64,000 bases of DNA from Panulirus ornatus (GCF_036320965.1 NC_092248.1:22868954-22932953); one strand, 5' to 3'. Positions 1 to 13,866 are shown, counted from the first letter of the stretch. Translations and numbers: made by a program. Notes: generated from the letters alone by a model not told the origin.

Positions 1-149
1 TGATCATTTTGTACATAAAATCCAACTGACACATCATTCTCATTCCCATTTCTAGAGGCTTCACTCCAACATTCTTTCAAACTCTCATCACCCATCTGTA
101 ACTTTGTCAACTCTCCCTTGTCCACAACAAAATCTGGATATACGTCAAT

Positions 150-505
150 TTCTTATTCCACATTGCTCTTCTCATTTTCCTGTTCCACTGTATTATCTCT
201 GGTTACTGACTCCTCATGATCAAATATATGACCTAAATCATATTCGACTTCTCTTCTCTTTAACATCGACCTGGTCGTAAGACAAGCTGGATAAACCATT
301 TCACGACACTGTACATTACCATCAGTCTGATTCTCGACATTTTTATCTGTCATGTGGTTCACATCTACAACGGTCTGTACATCAAATGGAATATCACACA
401 TAACTGGCTCTGGGACTAACTTTTCTCCAGCCAGATCATACCCCCAATAACATCTGCATTCCAGGTACAGGAAATGCCTCACATATCCCAACTCTTACAC
501 TGCCA
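150..505 (-). pseudogene. Aspartic protease C-terminal remnant of the Gypsy element
   Basis: The minus strand encodes FPVPGMQMLLG, then (after a small frame change) YDLAGEKLVPEPVMCD, and further on YPACLTTRSM. This order matches the flap-to-C-terminal part of Gypsy proteases, which reads roughly 'PvPGvdvLLGnDLAGgkVvPePv...PacvvTRs'. The catalytic D(S/T)G is not visible, so only the C-terminal half survives. A frameshift separates LLG from DLAGEK near 450. The RT expected beyond this point would lie outside the window. Assignment is by motif only. Confidence 0.55.
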
Positions 506-835
506 CTCACAAATCCACTCTCAGGATTCATATTATGTAATGAGAAAGTCATCCCTAACCTTAACCCTTGTGCACTCATTTCTTCACTAGAGTAAGACTC
601 TTCTGTCCACTCTAATACATCTTCCAGAATTGAAACTTTGACTTACTCCAGTATCTCTCAATTAAACTTTTCTACCGAGGACTACTTTTACTTTAGTTCC
701 AACCTTTTCTTCAGTAATATATGACTCATAATCTACAGATTTTGGTTTATTTACACTATACTCTTACCTCTTACATTACAACTATCCTGGGTCTTTCCCC
801 AAGCAACAGTCACTCCCTCAGACTTTATCTTTTCT

Positions 836-877
836 ACAATAATATTTAGCGTGAAAAATTTATTCACATCCCAGACA
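836..877 (-). pseudogene. Retroviral-type zinc knuckle of the Gypsy remnant, with a stop inside
   Basis: The minus strand reads C-L-G-C-E-stop-I-F-H-A-K-Y-Y-C, an exact CX2CX4HX4C spacing with a TAA replacing the second residue after the second cysteine. It sits between the Gag core (1190-1660) and the protease remnant (150-505), where the nucleocapsid knuckle of a Gypsy Gag is expected. The internal stop shows the copy is dead. Confidence 0.6.
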
Positions 878-1189
878 CTTAATTTGTGGTCTTTTCTGTT
901 TACTAACATAAGCGCTCTGATTGGACTGAGGTCTTGAATACTTGCATTGTGTTTGTTTTTGGGATCTATTCCCTACAGTATTTTGTGACACGATAGGTGG
1001 ACCTACAAAATAATGTCAACTAGGCTGCTTAACATTTGAATAGTTCCTATAGTCATAAAGTTTGTCATAATTCTGCTTCTTACTCTGCCTTACTCCACTT
1101 TGTTTATGTGACACCTCTCCCTTATACATTTTGTGTGCCACTTCTAACTGGTCAGCCATCCTGGCTGCGTCCATCACAATTTCACTCTA

Positions 1190-1660
1190 CTCTTACTTAT
1201 TTCATAATATGCTTCAGGGCGTACAATTCTTTTGAAATGTTCCAACAGAATTAGCTGTCTTAATTCATCCATCGGTCGATTTCATCAGACTTACATCACC
1301 TGTCGAATTTCATTCCACACACTCTAGCCACCTCAAGATGAGTTCGTTCACATGTATTCTTAATGTCTCTAAACCTCCTCCTGTACACTTCTACGTCTAT
1401 TTCCATAGTTTTCAATACTGCTTCCTTAACAGCATTATAATCCACCGATTCCATCGTACTCAGTCATGCATACGCCTCTCTAGCCTTAACATCAAATTTA
1501 CTCTGCACTAACATAGCCAAATCACTTTCATCCCATTCTTTCATGGTTGAAACTTTTTCAAATTGAATAATGGCCTTAGCTTCTCCAACTATAAACTCAG
1601 GTAACAAATTCATACCTATCATCTTTATCTCTAATTCTTCTTCTTGCACCTGTCCTGAGT
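1190..1660 (-). pseudogene. Ty3/Gypsy-like Gag fragment (decayed)
   Basis: Read on the minus strand, this stretch gives LTR-retrotransposon Gag pieces in order. An N-terminal part contains FIVGEAKAIIQFEK and SKFDVKAREAYA. A helical part follows with YNAVKEAVLK, then YRRRFRDIKNT and THLEVARVCGMKFDR, which resembles the SCAN-like Gag core 'eAYrqrFR...qTyvEfAR...FdRW' of invertebrate Gypsy elements. A further piece around 1200-1260 reads LIEHFKRIVRPEAY. Frames are broken by several stops, including one just before 1464 and a TGA after FDR near 1280, so no protein can be made. It lies upstream, in the minus sense, of a zinc knuckle and a protease remnant in the expected Gag-NC-PR order. The family match is from memory of motifs; lineage within Ty3/Gypsy is not resolved. 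Confidence 0.55.
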
Positions 1661-1665
1661 CTTAC

Positions 1666-2120
1666 TCTTTTTGATATACTGTTGAATATAATAGCTCGGC
1701 ATGTATTTCCAGGAGATACTCAGGTCATAATATATGCTGATGATACCCTGTTACAGTGTAAATGTATGAGTAACATGCAACAGTTTTAGACGCTTTGAGC
1801 AGACTTTGGTGTTGAATGTGTATTGTGATTGATGATGAGAAAACTAAGTATCAAGTTAAGAAGTTGGAACAGAGGGATTCATTCTTGAATGGAATAAGGT
1901 TAGAAAAAGTTGATGTGTATAGTTATCTTGGTATGAGCATCGGGGACACAGGCAGTAAGGGAGATACAGTATCTGGAGATTGCATGCAAAGGGCGTTTAA
2001 GACCACTGAGAGCTGTAGCGCGGGGTGGAAACAGCGTTGACATCCCAGTTTTAAGAATGATGTACATCAGCACAGTACAACCAGCTATTGACTATACAGC
2101 ACTTATTCTCATTAAGTAGA
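1666..2120 (+). pseudogene. Non-LTR retrotransposon RT fragment (YADD), Jockey/I-like
   Basis: The plus strand has the RT catalytic box IIYADDTLLQCK at 1727-1762 (YADD codons at 1733-1744). About 100 nt later comes the RT 'thumb-side' segment FLNGIRLEKVDVYSYLGMSIGDTG, equivalent to 'f.g..i..v.s.kYLG...d' in Jockey/I-type non-LTR elements. Frames change between the two parts, and everything 5' of the YADD box is missing or unrecognisable. It is followed at 2495 by an RNase H domain in the same orientation, so the two are one element. It differs clearly in sequence from the RTE-type LINE that fills the rest of the window. Confidence 0.6.
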
Positions 2121-2494
2121 GTAAGATGGATATTCACAAACTTGAAGCCATGCATAATGATCCCCTGAGAATAGTGTTAGCTTGTCAACGAAACACAAGA
2201 GTACAAATCATGAGGATGGAATCAACGTGAGCAAGTACTGAACACAGGATAAAGGAACTTGCTGTAGCTGCTGCTCTCAGATCCACGTGGAGAAATGCAG
2301 ACTGTCTCGTGCAGTGATGTGTTTGAGTGGAAAAGGAAAATCTTCGTAATGTGTCCAAGTATGTAAGGACTTTGTATGAGGTTATGAGGGAGTTGATAAA
2401 CATTGTGTTTCCTTACCAACTTACATAAGGTTCAGACCTTAGCAAGGAGAGGCATCACAGTCAATATCTCACAGTTTGAGTGGAGAAAAGATGA

Positions 2495-4423
2495 ATGCCA
2501 CTCCAGTCACTTAGAGAATGTTTTTTTTGGAGGAAATATTTAGCTTCCCCAGACGTAATTCTGTGCATATATTCTGTGATGGATCATAATGGCCGAGCGG
2601 AAAGTGGTGTTTTCATTAGGAACTTTTTTAGTAATGAGTATTTCGCAGATGAAACAATTAGTAAAAGGATTAGTGATGACAGCTCACCCACTCTGGCTGA
2701 GTTACATGCGATGTGTGAGGCTCCTCAGATTGATATAGAGAAATGTAGAAGTGCACTGAAGGCCTTGCAAAGTAAGCATCCGTGTAATTACCATGTTGTT
2801 AACAGTTGTAAACGTCCGGTTATAACTACCATGTTGTTAACAGTTGTAAACGTCTGGTTATAACTACCATGTTGTTAACAGTTGTAAACGTCCGGTTATA
2901 ACTACCATGTTGTTAACAGTTGTAAACGTCCGGTTATAACTACCATGTTGTTAACATTTGTAAACGTCCGGTTATAACTACCATGTTGTTAACATTTGTA
3001 AACGTCCGGTTATAACTACCATGTTGTTAACATTTGTAAACGTCCGGTTATTACTACCATGTTGTTAACAGTTGTAAACGTCCGGTTATAACTACCATGT
3101 TGTTAACAGTTGTAAACGTCCGGTTATAACTACCATGTTGTTAACATTTGTAAACGTCCGGTTATAACTACCATGTTGTTAACATTTGTAAACGTCCGGT
3201 TATAACTACCATGTTGTTAACAGTTGTAAACGTCCGGTTATAACTACCATGTTGTTAACAGTTGTAAACGTCCGGTTATAACTACCATGTTGTTAACATT
3301 TGTAAACGTCCGGTTATAACTACCATGTTGTTAACATTTGTAAACGTCCGGTTATAACTACCATGTTGTTAACAGTTGTAAACGTCCGGTTATAACTACC
3401 ATGTTGTTAACAGTTGTAAACGTCCGGTTATAACTACCATGTTGTTAACATTTGTAAACGTCCGGTTATAACTACCATGTTGTTAACAGTTGTAAACGTC
3501 CGGTTATAACTGCCATGTTGTTAACAGTTGTAAACGTCCGGTTATAACTACCATGTTGTTAACAGTTGTAAACGTCCGGTTATAACTACCATGTTGTTAA
3601 CAGTTGTAAACGTCCGGTTATAACTACCATGTTGTTAACAGTTGTAAACGTCCGGTTATAACTACCATGTTGTTAACAGTTGTAAACGTCCGGTTATAAC
3701 TACCATGTTGTTAACAGTTGTAAACGTCCGGTTATAACTACCATGTTGTTAACATTTGTAAACGTCCGGTTATAACTACCATGTTGTTAACAGTTGTAAA
3801 CGTCCGGTTATAACTACCATGTTGTTAACATTTGTAAACGTCCGGTTATAACTACCATGTTGTTAACATTTGTAAACGTCTGGTTATAACTACCATGTTG
3901 TTAACATTTGTAAACGTCTGGTTATAACTACCATGTTGTTAACATTTGTAAACGTCCGGTTATAACTACCATGTTGTTAACATTTGTAAACGTCCGGTTA
4001 TAACTACCATGTTGTTAACATTTGTAAACGTCCGGTTATAACTACCATGTTGTTAACATTTGTAAACGTCCGGTTATAACTACCATGTTGTTAACATTTG
4101 TAAACGTCTGGTTATAACTACCATGTTGTTAACAGTTGTAAACGTCTGGTTATAACTACCATGTTGTTAACATTTGTAAACGTCTGGTTATAGTATTGCA
4201 AGAGATGAAATGTGATGTACAGTTTATATGGATTCCATCACATGTAGGGAGTCATGCTGATGAAGTGACTGATGGGTTAGCCAGAAAAGCTACAGAAAAG
4301 ATGTACATAGATATTGTTAGTTATAAGAGTATAGGAATGATAAAGAATGAAGTGAAAAGAATAAGAGAAGAATGGGAAAATGTAAGTATAGGTGTAATTG
4401 CTGAATATAGTGAGTCTTTATAA
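2495..4423 (+). pseudogene. RNase H domain of the same non-LTR element, split by a minisatellite
   Basis: Two ORF pieces make one RNase H fold. The first (2495-2788) holds IYSVMDHNGRAESGVFI (the first-acidic-residue strand, apparently damaged), then SPTLAELHAMCEA (the catalytic E segment) and IEKCRSALKALQSK (the third acidic segment, damaged). The second (4193-4423) holds VLQEMKCDVQFIWIPSHVGSHADEVTDGLARKA, the C-terminal WIPSHVG...DE..DGLA signature. Between them lies a 38-bp tandem array (2789-4192). Both flanks read the repeat unit in the same codon register (CKRPVI before, CKRLVIVLQ after), so the array grew from one unit of coding DNA. RNase H after RT is usual in Jockey/I/Loa-type elements and absent in RTE types. 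Confidence 0.7.
2789..4192 (+). repeat. 38-bp minisatellite, about 37 units
   Basis: The unit begins TACCATGTTGTTAAC and continues through TGTAAACGTCCGGTTATAAC. The period is 38 bp and the array length of 1404 bp gives 36.9 units. Two main variable positions occur (AACAGTTG versus AACATTTG, and CGTCCGG versus CGTCTGG), arranged in blocks that suggest multi-unit duplications. The first unit is flanked by, and continuous with, RNase H coding sequence on both sides. Confidence 0.95.
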
Positions 4424-4430
4424 CGTAATT

Positions 4431-4900
4431 CATATGTGTTAAATAATACCAGTGTAACTTATGGGGCAAACCTTACATCTGTGGATAATGTGTTGATGAG
4501 ACTAAGAAGAGCGTAAACATTATTGGCATTGAAGTGGAGGGACTGGTGACCCTGTTAACTTGCCAAATGAGGGATACAGAAACAATGAAATTAGTAGTTC
4601 AAAAGAACAAGTTTGTTGGCTGATCAATAATGGTGTAATTAATGAAATTCTTGCACAGTACAAAAACTTTGCACCAAAGTTATAACATTCTTGTAACTAG
4701 TTCAGGGCATTCAAAATAAAGGCCATTGTTTCTTTGCTTTCTTTGCACTGTACATATCTACACAAAAGCTATGATGTTTGTCAATATTTTGTAGACCCCA
4801 CGAGAGGATGATCAAGATGAGGAGGGGAGTAGTATACTACCCCGTCACTTTGATGTATACTTCAATAAATACTGCAATGCAATTTAACCATTTTTAACAG
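4431..4900 (+). other. Downstream tail of the Jockey/I-like element; no intact gene
   Basis: After the RNase H stop, the plus strand can be read as NNTSVTYGANL...VLMRLRRA, which resembles the post-RNase H C-terminal region of Jockey/I-type proteins. It then decays. An AATAAA lies at about 4863 (TTCAATAAATACTGC) and could be the old 3' end. Nothing else is recognised here. Confidence 0.35.
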
Positions 4901-5400
4901 TGGAGGATCAGAAAGCTATGGACCACCTACCAACGGTTGGATTTGAAGATGTGGTCCTTTTAGACCCCGGAAACATAGGGAAATACACAAGTCATGGTAA
5001 CGCCCTATGACAAAGCTCTGGATCCGGCGTTGCTTCTGGTACATACATAATGATGACGTGGTGGGCAAAACGTCATGTGGTGAACGGATAAGAGAAGGCA
5101 AGTGTTGTGGCGGAGCGATCCCAGACACAATCTGGATTACTGGAAATGGCTGGAGGAAGGTACGAAGTTTGTTGACCTTCTGCATCTTTGCTTCAGTTGT
5201 TATCGTTATGGACATAAGGCTTGGCGGTGTTAGTATGATAATACGTGTAAGTACTGGGGCAAGAAACATCACAGTAAGTAGTGCGATGAGACTATAAAGG
5301 AGGGGAGGAAGATCCACCTAAGTGTTGTACTTGTGGTCAGGCTCATAATGCAGGTCAGTCATAGGTGATAAATGACCTTAAATGTCAGCTAAGCTCAAGA
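4901..5400 (+). pseudogene. Non-LTR ORF1 (Gag-like) remnant with zinc knuckles
   Basis: At 5189-5230 the plus strand encodes C-F-S-C-Y-R-Y-G-H-K-A-W-R-C, a perfect CX2CX4HX4C knuckle. It is followed, with frame breaks, by CKYWGKKHHSK (a second knuckle with one cysteine replaced) and near 5320 by CCTCGQAHNAGQS (a degraded third). Three consecutive knuckles are typical of the ORF1 proteins of Jockey/I-type non-LTR elements. The 5' part (4915-5188) is unrecognised. It lies after the RT/RNase H of the neighbouring element, so it belongs either to a second insertion or to a rearranged copy. Confidence 0.55.
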
Positions 5401-5702
5401 TGGTGACAGAACATACAAAGTTAGTTGACCTGGAACCTTCGATAACAAACGCTTGGTGTCCTGTACTAAGTGGTGGGGGTGAACCACCTGCAGGCCCGGG
5501 CTAAGTGGCAACCTGTGTGGGAACAGACTCGGGGTTCCTGAAGCTGCCTACGTACGTGGTCGTGAGCCAACAACAGTACCACTTGGTCTCACACACCAAG
5601 TAGGAGGAGCGGCCGGAACTGGAGCCTGGATGACACAAGGTCAGAACAATGAAGAAACCACATCAGCAGGTGGCCACAGCACGTGTCTGAGGTCACCTAC
5701 TG
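5401..5702. other. Unassigned spacer, locally GC-rich
   Basis: This is a 300-bp stretch with a GC-rich middle (about 5466-5640) that contrasts with the AT-rich surroundings. I see no long ORF, splice-site pair or RNA gene that I recognise. Confidence 0.4.
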
Positions 5703-6610
5703 TTGTTACTGTTTGGTGAAGTGGAATTTAGTAGAAAAGGTGGTGACTGTGTTGTTGATTGGTTGGTGAGGATATTCAATATATGTATGGCTCATGGTGA
5801 GGTGCCTGAGGATTGGCGGAATGCTTGCATAGTACCATCGTATAAAGGCAAAGGGGATAAAGGTGAGTGTTCAAATTACAGAAGTATAAGTTTGTTGAGT
5901 ATTCCTAGGAAATTATATGGGAGGGTATTGACTAAGAGGGTAAAGGCATGTACAGAGTATCAGATTGAGGAAGAGGAGTGTGGTTTCAGAAGTGGTAGAG
6001 GGTGTGTGGATAAGGTGTTTGCTTTGAAGAATGTTTGTGAGAAATACATAGAAAAACAGATGGATTTGTATGTAGCATTTATGGATCTGGAGAATGCATA
6101 TGACAGAGTTGATAGAGATGCTCTGTGGAAGGTATTAAGAGTGTCTCGTGTGGGAGGTAAGTTGCCAGAAGCAGTTTTCATCGAGGATGTAAGGCATGTG
6201 TACGAGTAGGAAGAGAGGAAAGTGATTGGTTCCCAGTGAATGTCAGTTTTTGGCAGGGGTGCGTGATGTGTCCATGGTTGTTTAATTTGTTTATGGATGG
6301 GGTTTTTAGGGAGGTGAATTCAAGATTTTTGGAGAGAGGGGCAAGTTTGTAGTGCGCCTTGGTTGAGAGGGCTTGGGAAATGAGTCAGTTGTTGTTCGTT
6401 GAATGGTACAGCGCTTGCGGCTGATTCGGGTGAGAAACTGCAGAAGTTGGTTAATGAGTTTGGTAAAGTGTGTGAGAGAAGAAAGCTGAGAGTAAATGTG
6501 AATAAAAGCAAGGTATTTAGGTTCAGTAAGGTTGAGGAACAAGTAAACTGGAGGTAGGTTTGAATTAAGAAAAACTGTAGGAAGTGAAGTGTTTTAGATA
6601 TCTGGGAGTG
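5703..6610 (+). mobile_element. RTE-type LINE copy 1, RT core fragment
   Basis: The first 500 nt encode the RT palm-fingers block: [46 protein letters not shown], and [20 protein letters not shown] (residues about 1-150 of the fragment). The reading frame is lost near 6175, but nucleotide similarity to other copies continues through the 'QGC.M.PWLFNLFMDG' region. At 6393 the FADD box is altered by substitutions. Similarity stops at 6610, within the segment before YLGVD, and the next sequence is a minus-strand copy. Both ends of the element are missing. Confidence 0.85.
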
Positions 6611-8480
<1,870 letters not shown>

Positions 8481-8514
8481 TATATATATATATTTTCTTT
8501 TTTATTTTTTTTTA

Positions 8515-11213
8515 TTTTGCTTTATCGCTGTCTCCCGCGTTAGCGAGGTAGCGCAAGAAAACAGACGAAAGAAATGGCCCAACCCACCCACATACACATG
8601 TATATATATACACGTCCACCCACGCAAATATACATACCTATACATCTCAATGTACACATATATATAAACACACAGACATATACATATATACACATGTACA
8701 TAATTCATGCTGTCTGACTTCATTTATTCCCATCGCCAGCCCGCTACACATGGAATAACAACCCCCCTCATGTGTGCGAGGTAGCGCTAGGAAAAGACAA
8801 CAAAGGGCCATTCATTCACACTCAATCTCTAGCTGTCATGTAATAATGCACCCAAACCACCGCTCCCTTTTCACATCCAGGCCCCACAGAACTTTCCATG
8901 GTTTACCCCAGACGCTTCACATGCCCTGGTTCAATCCATTGACAGCACGTCGACCCCGGTATACCACATCGTTCCAATTCACTCTATTCCTTGCACGCTT
9001 TTCACCCTCCTGCATGTTCAGGCACCGATCACTCAAAATCTTTTTCACTCCATCTTTCCACCTTCAATTTGGTCTCCCATTTCTCCTCGTTCCCTCCACC
9101 TCCGACGCATATATCCTCTTCGTCAATCTTTCCTCACTCATTCTCTCCATGTGCCCAAACCATTTCAAAACACCCTCTTCTGCTCTCTCAACCACGCTCT
9201 TTTTATTTCCACACATCTCTCTTACCCTTACGTTACTTATTCGATCAAACCACCTCTCACAACACATTGTCCTCAAACATCTCATTTCCAGCACATTCAT
9301 CCTCCTGCGCACAACTCTATCCATAGCCCACGCCTCGCAACCATACAACATTGTTGGAACCACTATTCCTTCAAACATACCCATTTCTGCTTTCCGAGAT
9401 AATGTTCTCGACTTCCACACATTCTTCAAGGCTCCCAGGATTTTCGAGCCCCCCCCCCCCACCCTATGATCCACTTCCGCTTCCATGGTTCCATCCGCTG
9501 CCAGATCCACTCCCAGATATCTAAAACACTTTACTTCCTCCAGTTTTTCTCCATTCAAACTCACCTCCCAATTGACTTGACCCTCAACCCTACTGTACCT
9601 AATTACCTTGCTCTTATTCACATTTACTCTTAACTTTCTTCTTTCACACACTTTACCAAACACAGTCACCAGCTTCTGCAGTTTCTCACATAAACCAGCC
9701 ACCAGCGCTGTATCATCAGCGAACAACAACTGACTCACTTCCCAAGCTTTCTCATCCCCAACAGACCTCATACTTGCCCCTCTTTCCAAAACTCTTGCAT
9801 TCACCTCCCTAACAACCCCATCCATAAACAAATTAAAGAACCATGGAGACATCATACACCCCTGCCGCAAACCTACATTCACTGAGAACCAATCACTTTC
9901 CTCTCTTACTACACGTACCCATGCCTTACATCCTCGATAAAAACTTTTCACTGCTTCTAACAACTTGCCTCCCACACCATATATTCTTAATACCTTCCAC
10001 AGAGCATCTCTATCAACTCTATCATATGCCTTCTCCAGATCCATAAATGCTACATACAAATCCATTTGCTTTTCTAAGTATTTCTCACATACATTCTTCA
10101 AAGCAAACACCTGATCCACACATCCTCTACCACTTCTGAAACCACACTGCTCTTCCCCAATCTGATGCTCTGTACATGCCTTTACCCTCTCAATCAATAC
10201 CCTCCCATATGATTTACAAGGAATACTCAATAAACTTATACCTCTGTAATTTGAGCACTCACTCTTATCCCCTTTGCCTTTGTACAATGGCACTATGCAC
10301 GCATTCCGCCAATCCTCAGGCACCTCACCATGAGTCATACATACATTAAATAACCTTACCAACCAGTCAATAATACAGTCACCCCCTTTTTTAATAAATT
10401 CCACTGCAATAACATCCAAACCTGCTGCCTTGACGGCTTTCATCTTCCGCAAAGCTTTTACTACCTCTTCTCTATTTACCAAATCATTTTCCCTAACCCT
10501 CTCACTTTGCACACCACCTCGACCAAAACACCCTATATCTGCCACTCTATCATCAAACACATTCAACAAACCTTCAAAATACTCACTCCATCTCCTTCTC
10601 ACATCACCACTACTTCTTATCACCTCCCCATTTGCGCCCTTCACTGAAGTTCCCATTTGCTCCCTTGTCTTACGCACTTTATTTACCTCCTTCCAGAACA
10701 TCTTTTTATTCTCCCTAAAATTTAATGATACTCTCTCACCCCAACTCTCATTTGCCCTCTTTTTCACCTCTTGCACCTTTCTCTTGACCTCCTGTCTCTT
10801 TCTTTTATACATCTCCCACTCAATTTCATTTTTTCCCTGCAAAAATCGTCCAAATGCCGCTCTCTTCTCTTTCACTAATAATCTTACTTCTTCATCCCAC
10901 CACTCACTACCCTTTCTAATCAACCCACCTCCCACTCTTCTCATGCCACAAGCATCTTTTGCGCAATCTATCACTGATTCCCTAAATACATCCCATTCCT
11001 CCCCCACTCCCCTTACTTCCATTGTTCTCACCTTTTTCCATTCTGTACTCAGTCTCTCCTGGTACTTCCTCACACAAGTCTCCTTCCCAAGCTCACTTAC
11101 TCTCACCACCCTCTTCACCCCAACATTCACTCTTCTTTTCTGAAAACCCATACAAATCTTCACCTTAGCCTCCACAAGATAATGATCAGACATCCCCCCA
11201 GTTGCACCTCTCA

Positions 11214-11217
<4 letters not shown>
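8515..11217 (-). mobile_element. RTE-type LINE copy 3, 5'-truncated, long ORF
   Basis: A 717-codon ORF runs from 11217 to 9064. It has the end of the endonuclease (LRGATGGMSDHYLVEAKVK, catalytic SDH present), linker, RT with [36 protein letters not shown] and [11 protein letters not shown], and the C-terminal LYGCEAWAMDRVV and [12 protein letters not shown]-to-TGA change ends it at GRPN. The normal stop (TTGACGTG) is mutated to TCGACGTG near 8950. A long-type 3' UTR follows (8515-8950), including the large hairpin. The 5' two-thirds of the endonuclease is missing and a (TA)n/T tract abuts it. Confidence 0.9.

Positions 11218-11279
<62 letters not shown>
11218..11279. repeat. (TA)n followed by a T tract
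   Basis: This consists of TA repeats (11218-11245) then about 34 T. The T tract reads as the poly(A) tail of minus-strand LINE copy 4, which starts right after it. Confidence 0.95.
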
Positions 11280-11282
<3 letters not shown>

Positions 11283-11997
11283 CTTTGTCGCTGTCTCCCG
11301 CGTTTGCGAGGTAGCGCAAGGAAACAGACGAAAGAAATGGCCCAACCCCCCCCCCCATACACATGTACATACACACGTCCACACACGCAAATATACATAC
11401 CTACACAGCTTTCCATGGTTTACCCCAGACGCTTCACATGCCTTGATTCAATCCACTGACAGCACGTCAACCCCTGTATACCACATCGCTCCAATTCACT
11501 CTATTCCTTGCCCTCCTTTCACCCTCCTGCATGTTCAGGCCCCGATCACACAAAATCTTTTTCACTCCATCTTTCCACCTCCAATTTGGTCTCCCTCTTC
11601 TCCTCGTTCCCTCCACCTCCGACACATATATCCTCTTGGTCAATCTTTCCTCACTCATTCTCTCCATGTGCCCAAACCATTTCAAAACACCCTCTTCTGC
11701 TCTCTCAACCACGCTCTTTTTATTTCCACACATCTCTCTTACCCTTACGTTACTTACTCGATCAAACCACCTCACACCACACATTTTCCTCAAACATCTC
11801 ATTTCCAGCACATCCATCCTCCTGCGCACATCTCTATCCATAGCCCACGCCTCGCAACCATACAACATTGTTGGTACCACTATTCCTTCAAACATACCCA
11901 TTTTTGCTTTCCGAGATAATGTTCTCGACTTCCACACATTTTTCAAGGCTCCCAAAATTTTCGCCCCCTCCCCCACCCTATGATCCACTTCCGCTTC
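11280..11997 (-). mobile_element. RTE-type LINE copy 4, 3' portion with short 3' UTR
   Basis: The minus strand encodes the C-terminal domain ([21 protein letters not shown] to NWSDVVYRG, stop at 11467). A short-type 3' UTR (11280-11466) follows, with the terminal stem-loop carrying the AAAC loop (TTTGCGAGG on the plus strand). The 5' truncation point at 11997 is joined directly to the 3' end of copy 5 within a shared CCGCT/CGCT, so the ORF apparently runs through both (to 12288) by chance. Confidence 0.9.
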
Positions 11998-13866
11998 CGC
12001 TGTCTTCCGCGTTAGCGAGGTAGCGCAAGGAAACAAACGAAAGAATGGCTCAACCCGCCCACATACACATGTATATACATACATGTCCACACACGCACAA
12101 TATACATACCTATACATCTCAATGTACACATATATATACGCACACAGACATATACATATATACACATGTACATAATTCATACTGTCTGCCTTTATTTGTT
12201 CCCATCGCCACCTCGCGACACATGGAATAACAACCCCCTCCCCCTCATGTGTGCGAGGTAGCGCTAGGAAAAACACCAAAGGCCCCATTCGTTCACACTC
12301 AGTCTCTAGCTGTCATGTAATAATGCACCGAAACCACAGCTCCCTTTCCACATCCAGGCCCTACACACTTTGCATGGTTTACCCCAGACGCTTCACATGT
12401 CCTGGTTCAATCCATTGACAGCACGTCGACCCCGGTATACCACATCGTTCAAATTCACTGTATTCCTTGCACTCCTTTCGCCCTCCTGCATGTTCAGGCC
12501 CCGATCACTCAAAATCTTTTTCACTCCATCTTTCCACCTCCAATTTGGTCTCCCACTTCTCGTTCCCTCCACCTCTGACACATACATCCTCTTGGTCAAT
12601 CTTTCCCAACTCATTCTGTCCATGTGACCAAACTATTTCAAAACACCCTCTTCTGCTCTCTCAACCACACTCTTTTTATTTCCACACATCTCTCTCGCCC
12701 TTACATTACTTACTCGATCAAACCACCTCACACCACATATTGTCCTCAAACATCTCATTTCCAGCACATCCACCCTCCTCCGCACAACTCTATCCATAGC
12801 CCACGCCTCGCAACCATACAACATTGTTGGAACCACTATTCCTTCAAACATACCCATTTTTCCTTTCCGAGATAATGTTCTCGACTTCCAAACATTCTTC
12901 AAGGCTCCCAGAATTTTCGCCCCCTCCCCCACCCTATGATTCACTTCCGCTTCCTTGGTTCCATCCGCTGCCAGATCCACTCCCAGATATCTAAAACACT
13001 TCACTTCCTCCAGCTTTTCTCCATTCAAACTTACCTCCCAATCGACTTGACCCTCAACCCTACTGTACCTAATAACCTTGCTCTTATTCACAGTTATTCT
13101 TAACTTTCTTCTTTCACACACTTTACCAAACTCAGTTACCAGCTTCTGCAGTTTCTTACATGAACCAGCCACCAGCGCTGTATCATCAGCGAACAACAAA
13201 CAACTGACTCACTTCCCAAGCTCTCTCATCCACAACAGACTTCATACTTGCCCCTTTTTCCAAAACTCTTGCATTCACCTCCCTAACCACCCCATCCATA
13301 AACAAATTAAAGAATCATGGAGACATCACACACCCCTGCCGCAAACCTACATTCACTGAGAACCAATCACTTTCCTCTCTTCCTACACGTACACCTGCCT
13401 TACATCCTCGATAAAAAATTTTCACTGCTTCTAACAACTTGCCTCCCACACCATATATTCTTAATACCTTCCACAGAGCATCTCTATCAACTCTATCATA
13501 TGCCTTCTCCAGATCCATCAATGCTACATACAAATCCCTTTGTTTTTCTAAGTATTTCTCGCATACATTTTTCAAAGCAAACACCTGATCCACACATCCT
13601 CTACCACTTCTGAAACCACACTGCTCTTCCCCAATCTGATGCTCTGTACATACCTTCACCCTCTCAATCAATACACTCCCATATAATTTACCAGGAATAC
13701 TCAACAAACTTATACCTCTGTAATTTGAGCACTCACTCTTATCCCCTTTGCCTTTGTACAGTGGCACTATGCAAGCATTCCGCCAATCCTCAGGCACCTT
13801 ACCATGAATCATACATACATTAAATAACCTTACCAACCATTCAACAATACAGTCACCCACTTTATT
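11998..13866 (-). mobile_element. RTE-type LINE copy 5, 5'-truncated, long 3' UTR
   Basis: The long-type 3' UTR spans 11998-12430 and includes the large hairpin (about 12205-12265). ORF pieces on the minus strand are 12393-12623 (C-terminus), 12633-13199 (FADDTALVA to GVLK) and 13315-13866 ([14 protein letters not shown] to LRQGCVMSP). They are separated by single-base changes and a short insertion beside the FADD box (13195-13202). The 5' end is lost in a (TA)n array immediately before the RT start. Confidence 0.9.

Noticed and set aside
2789..4192. Regular 38-bp repeats as a CRISPR-like array
   Set aside because: Units are directly adjacent without spacers, in a eukaryotic retroelement, so this is a minisatellite.
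4916..5317. Minus-strand ORF of 133 codons with a hydrophobic N-terminus
   Set aside because: The plus strand of the same stretch encodes recognisable zinc knuckles; the minus ORF is its shadow.
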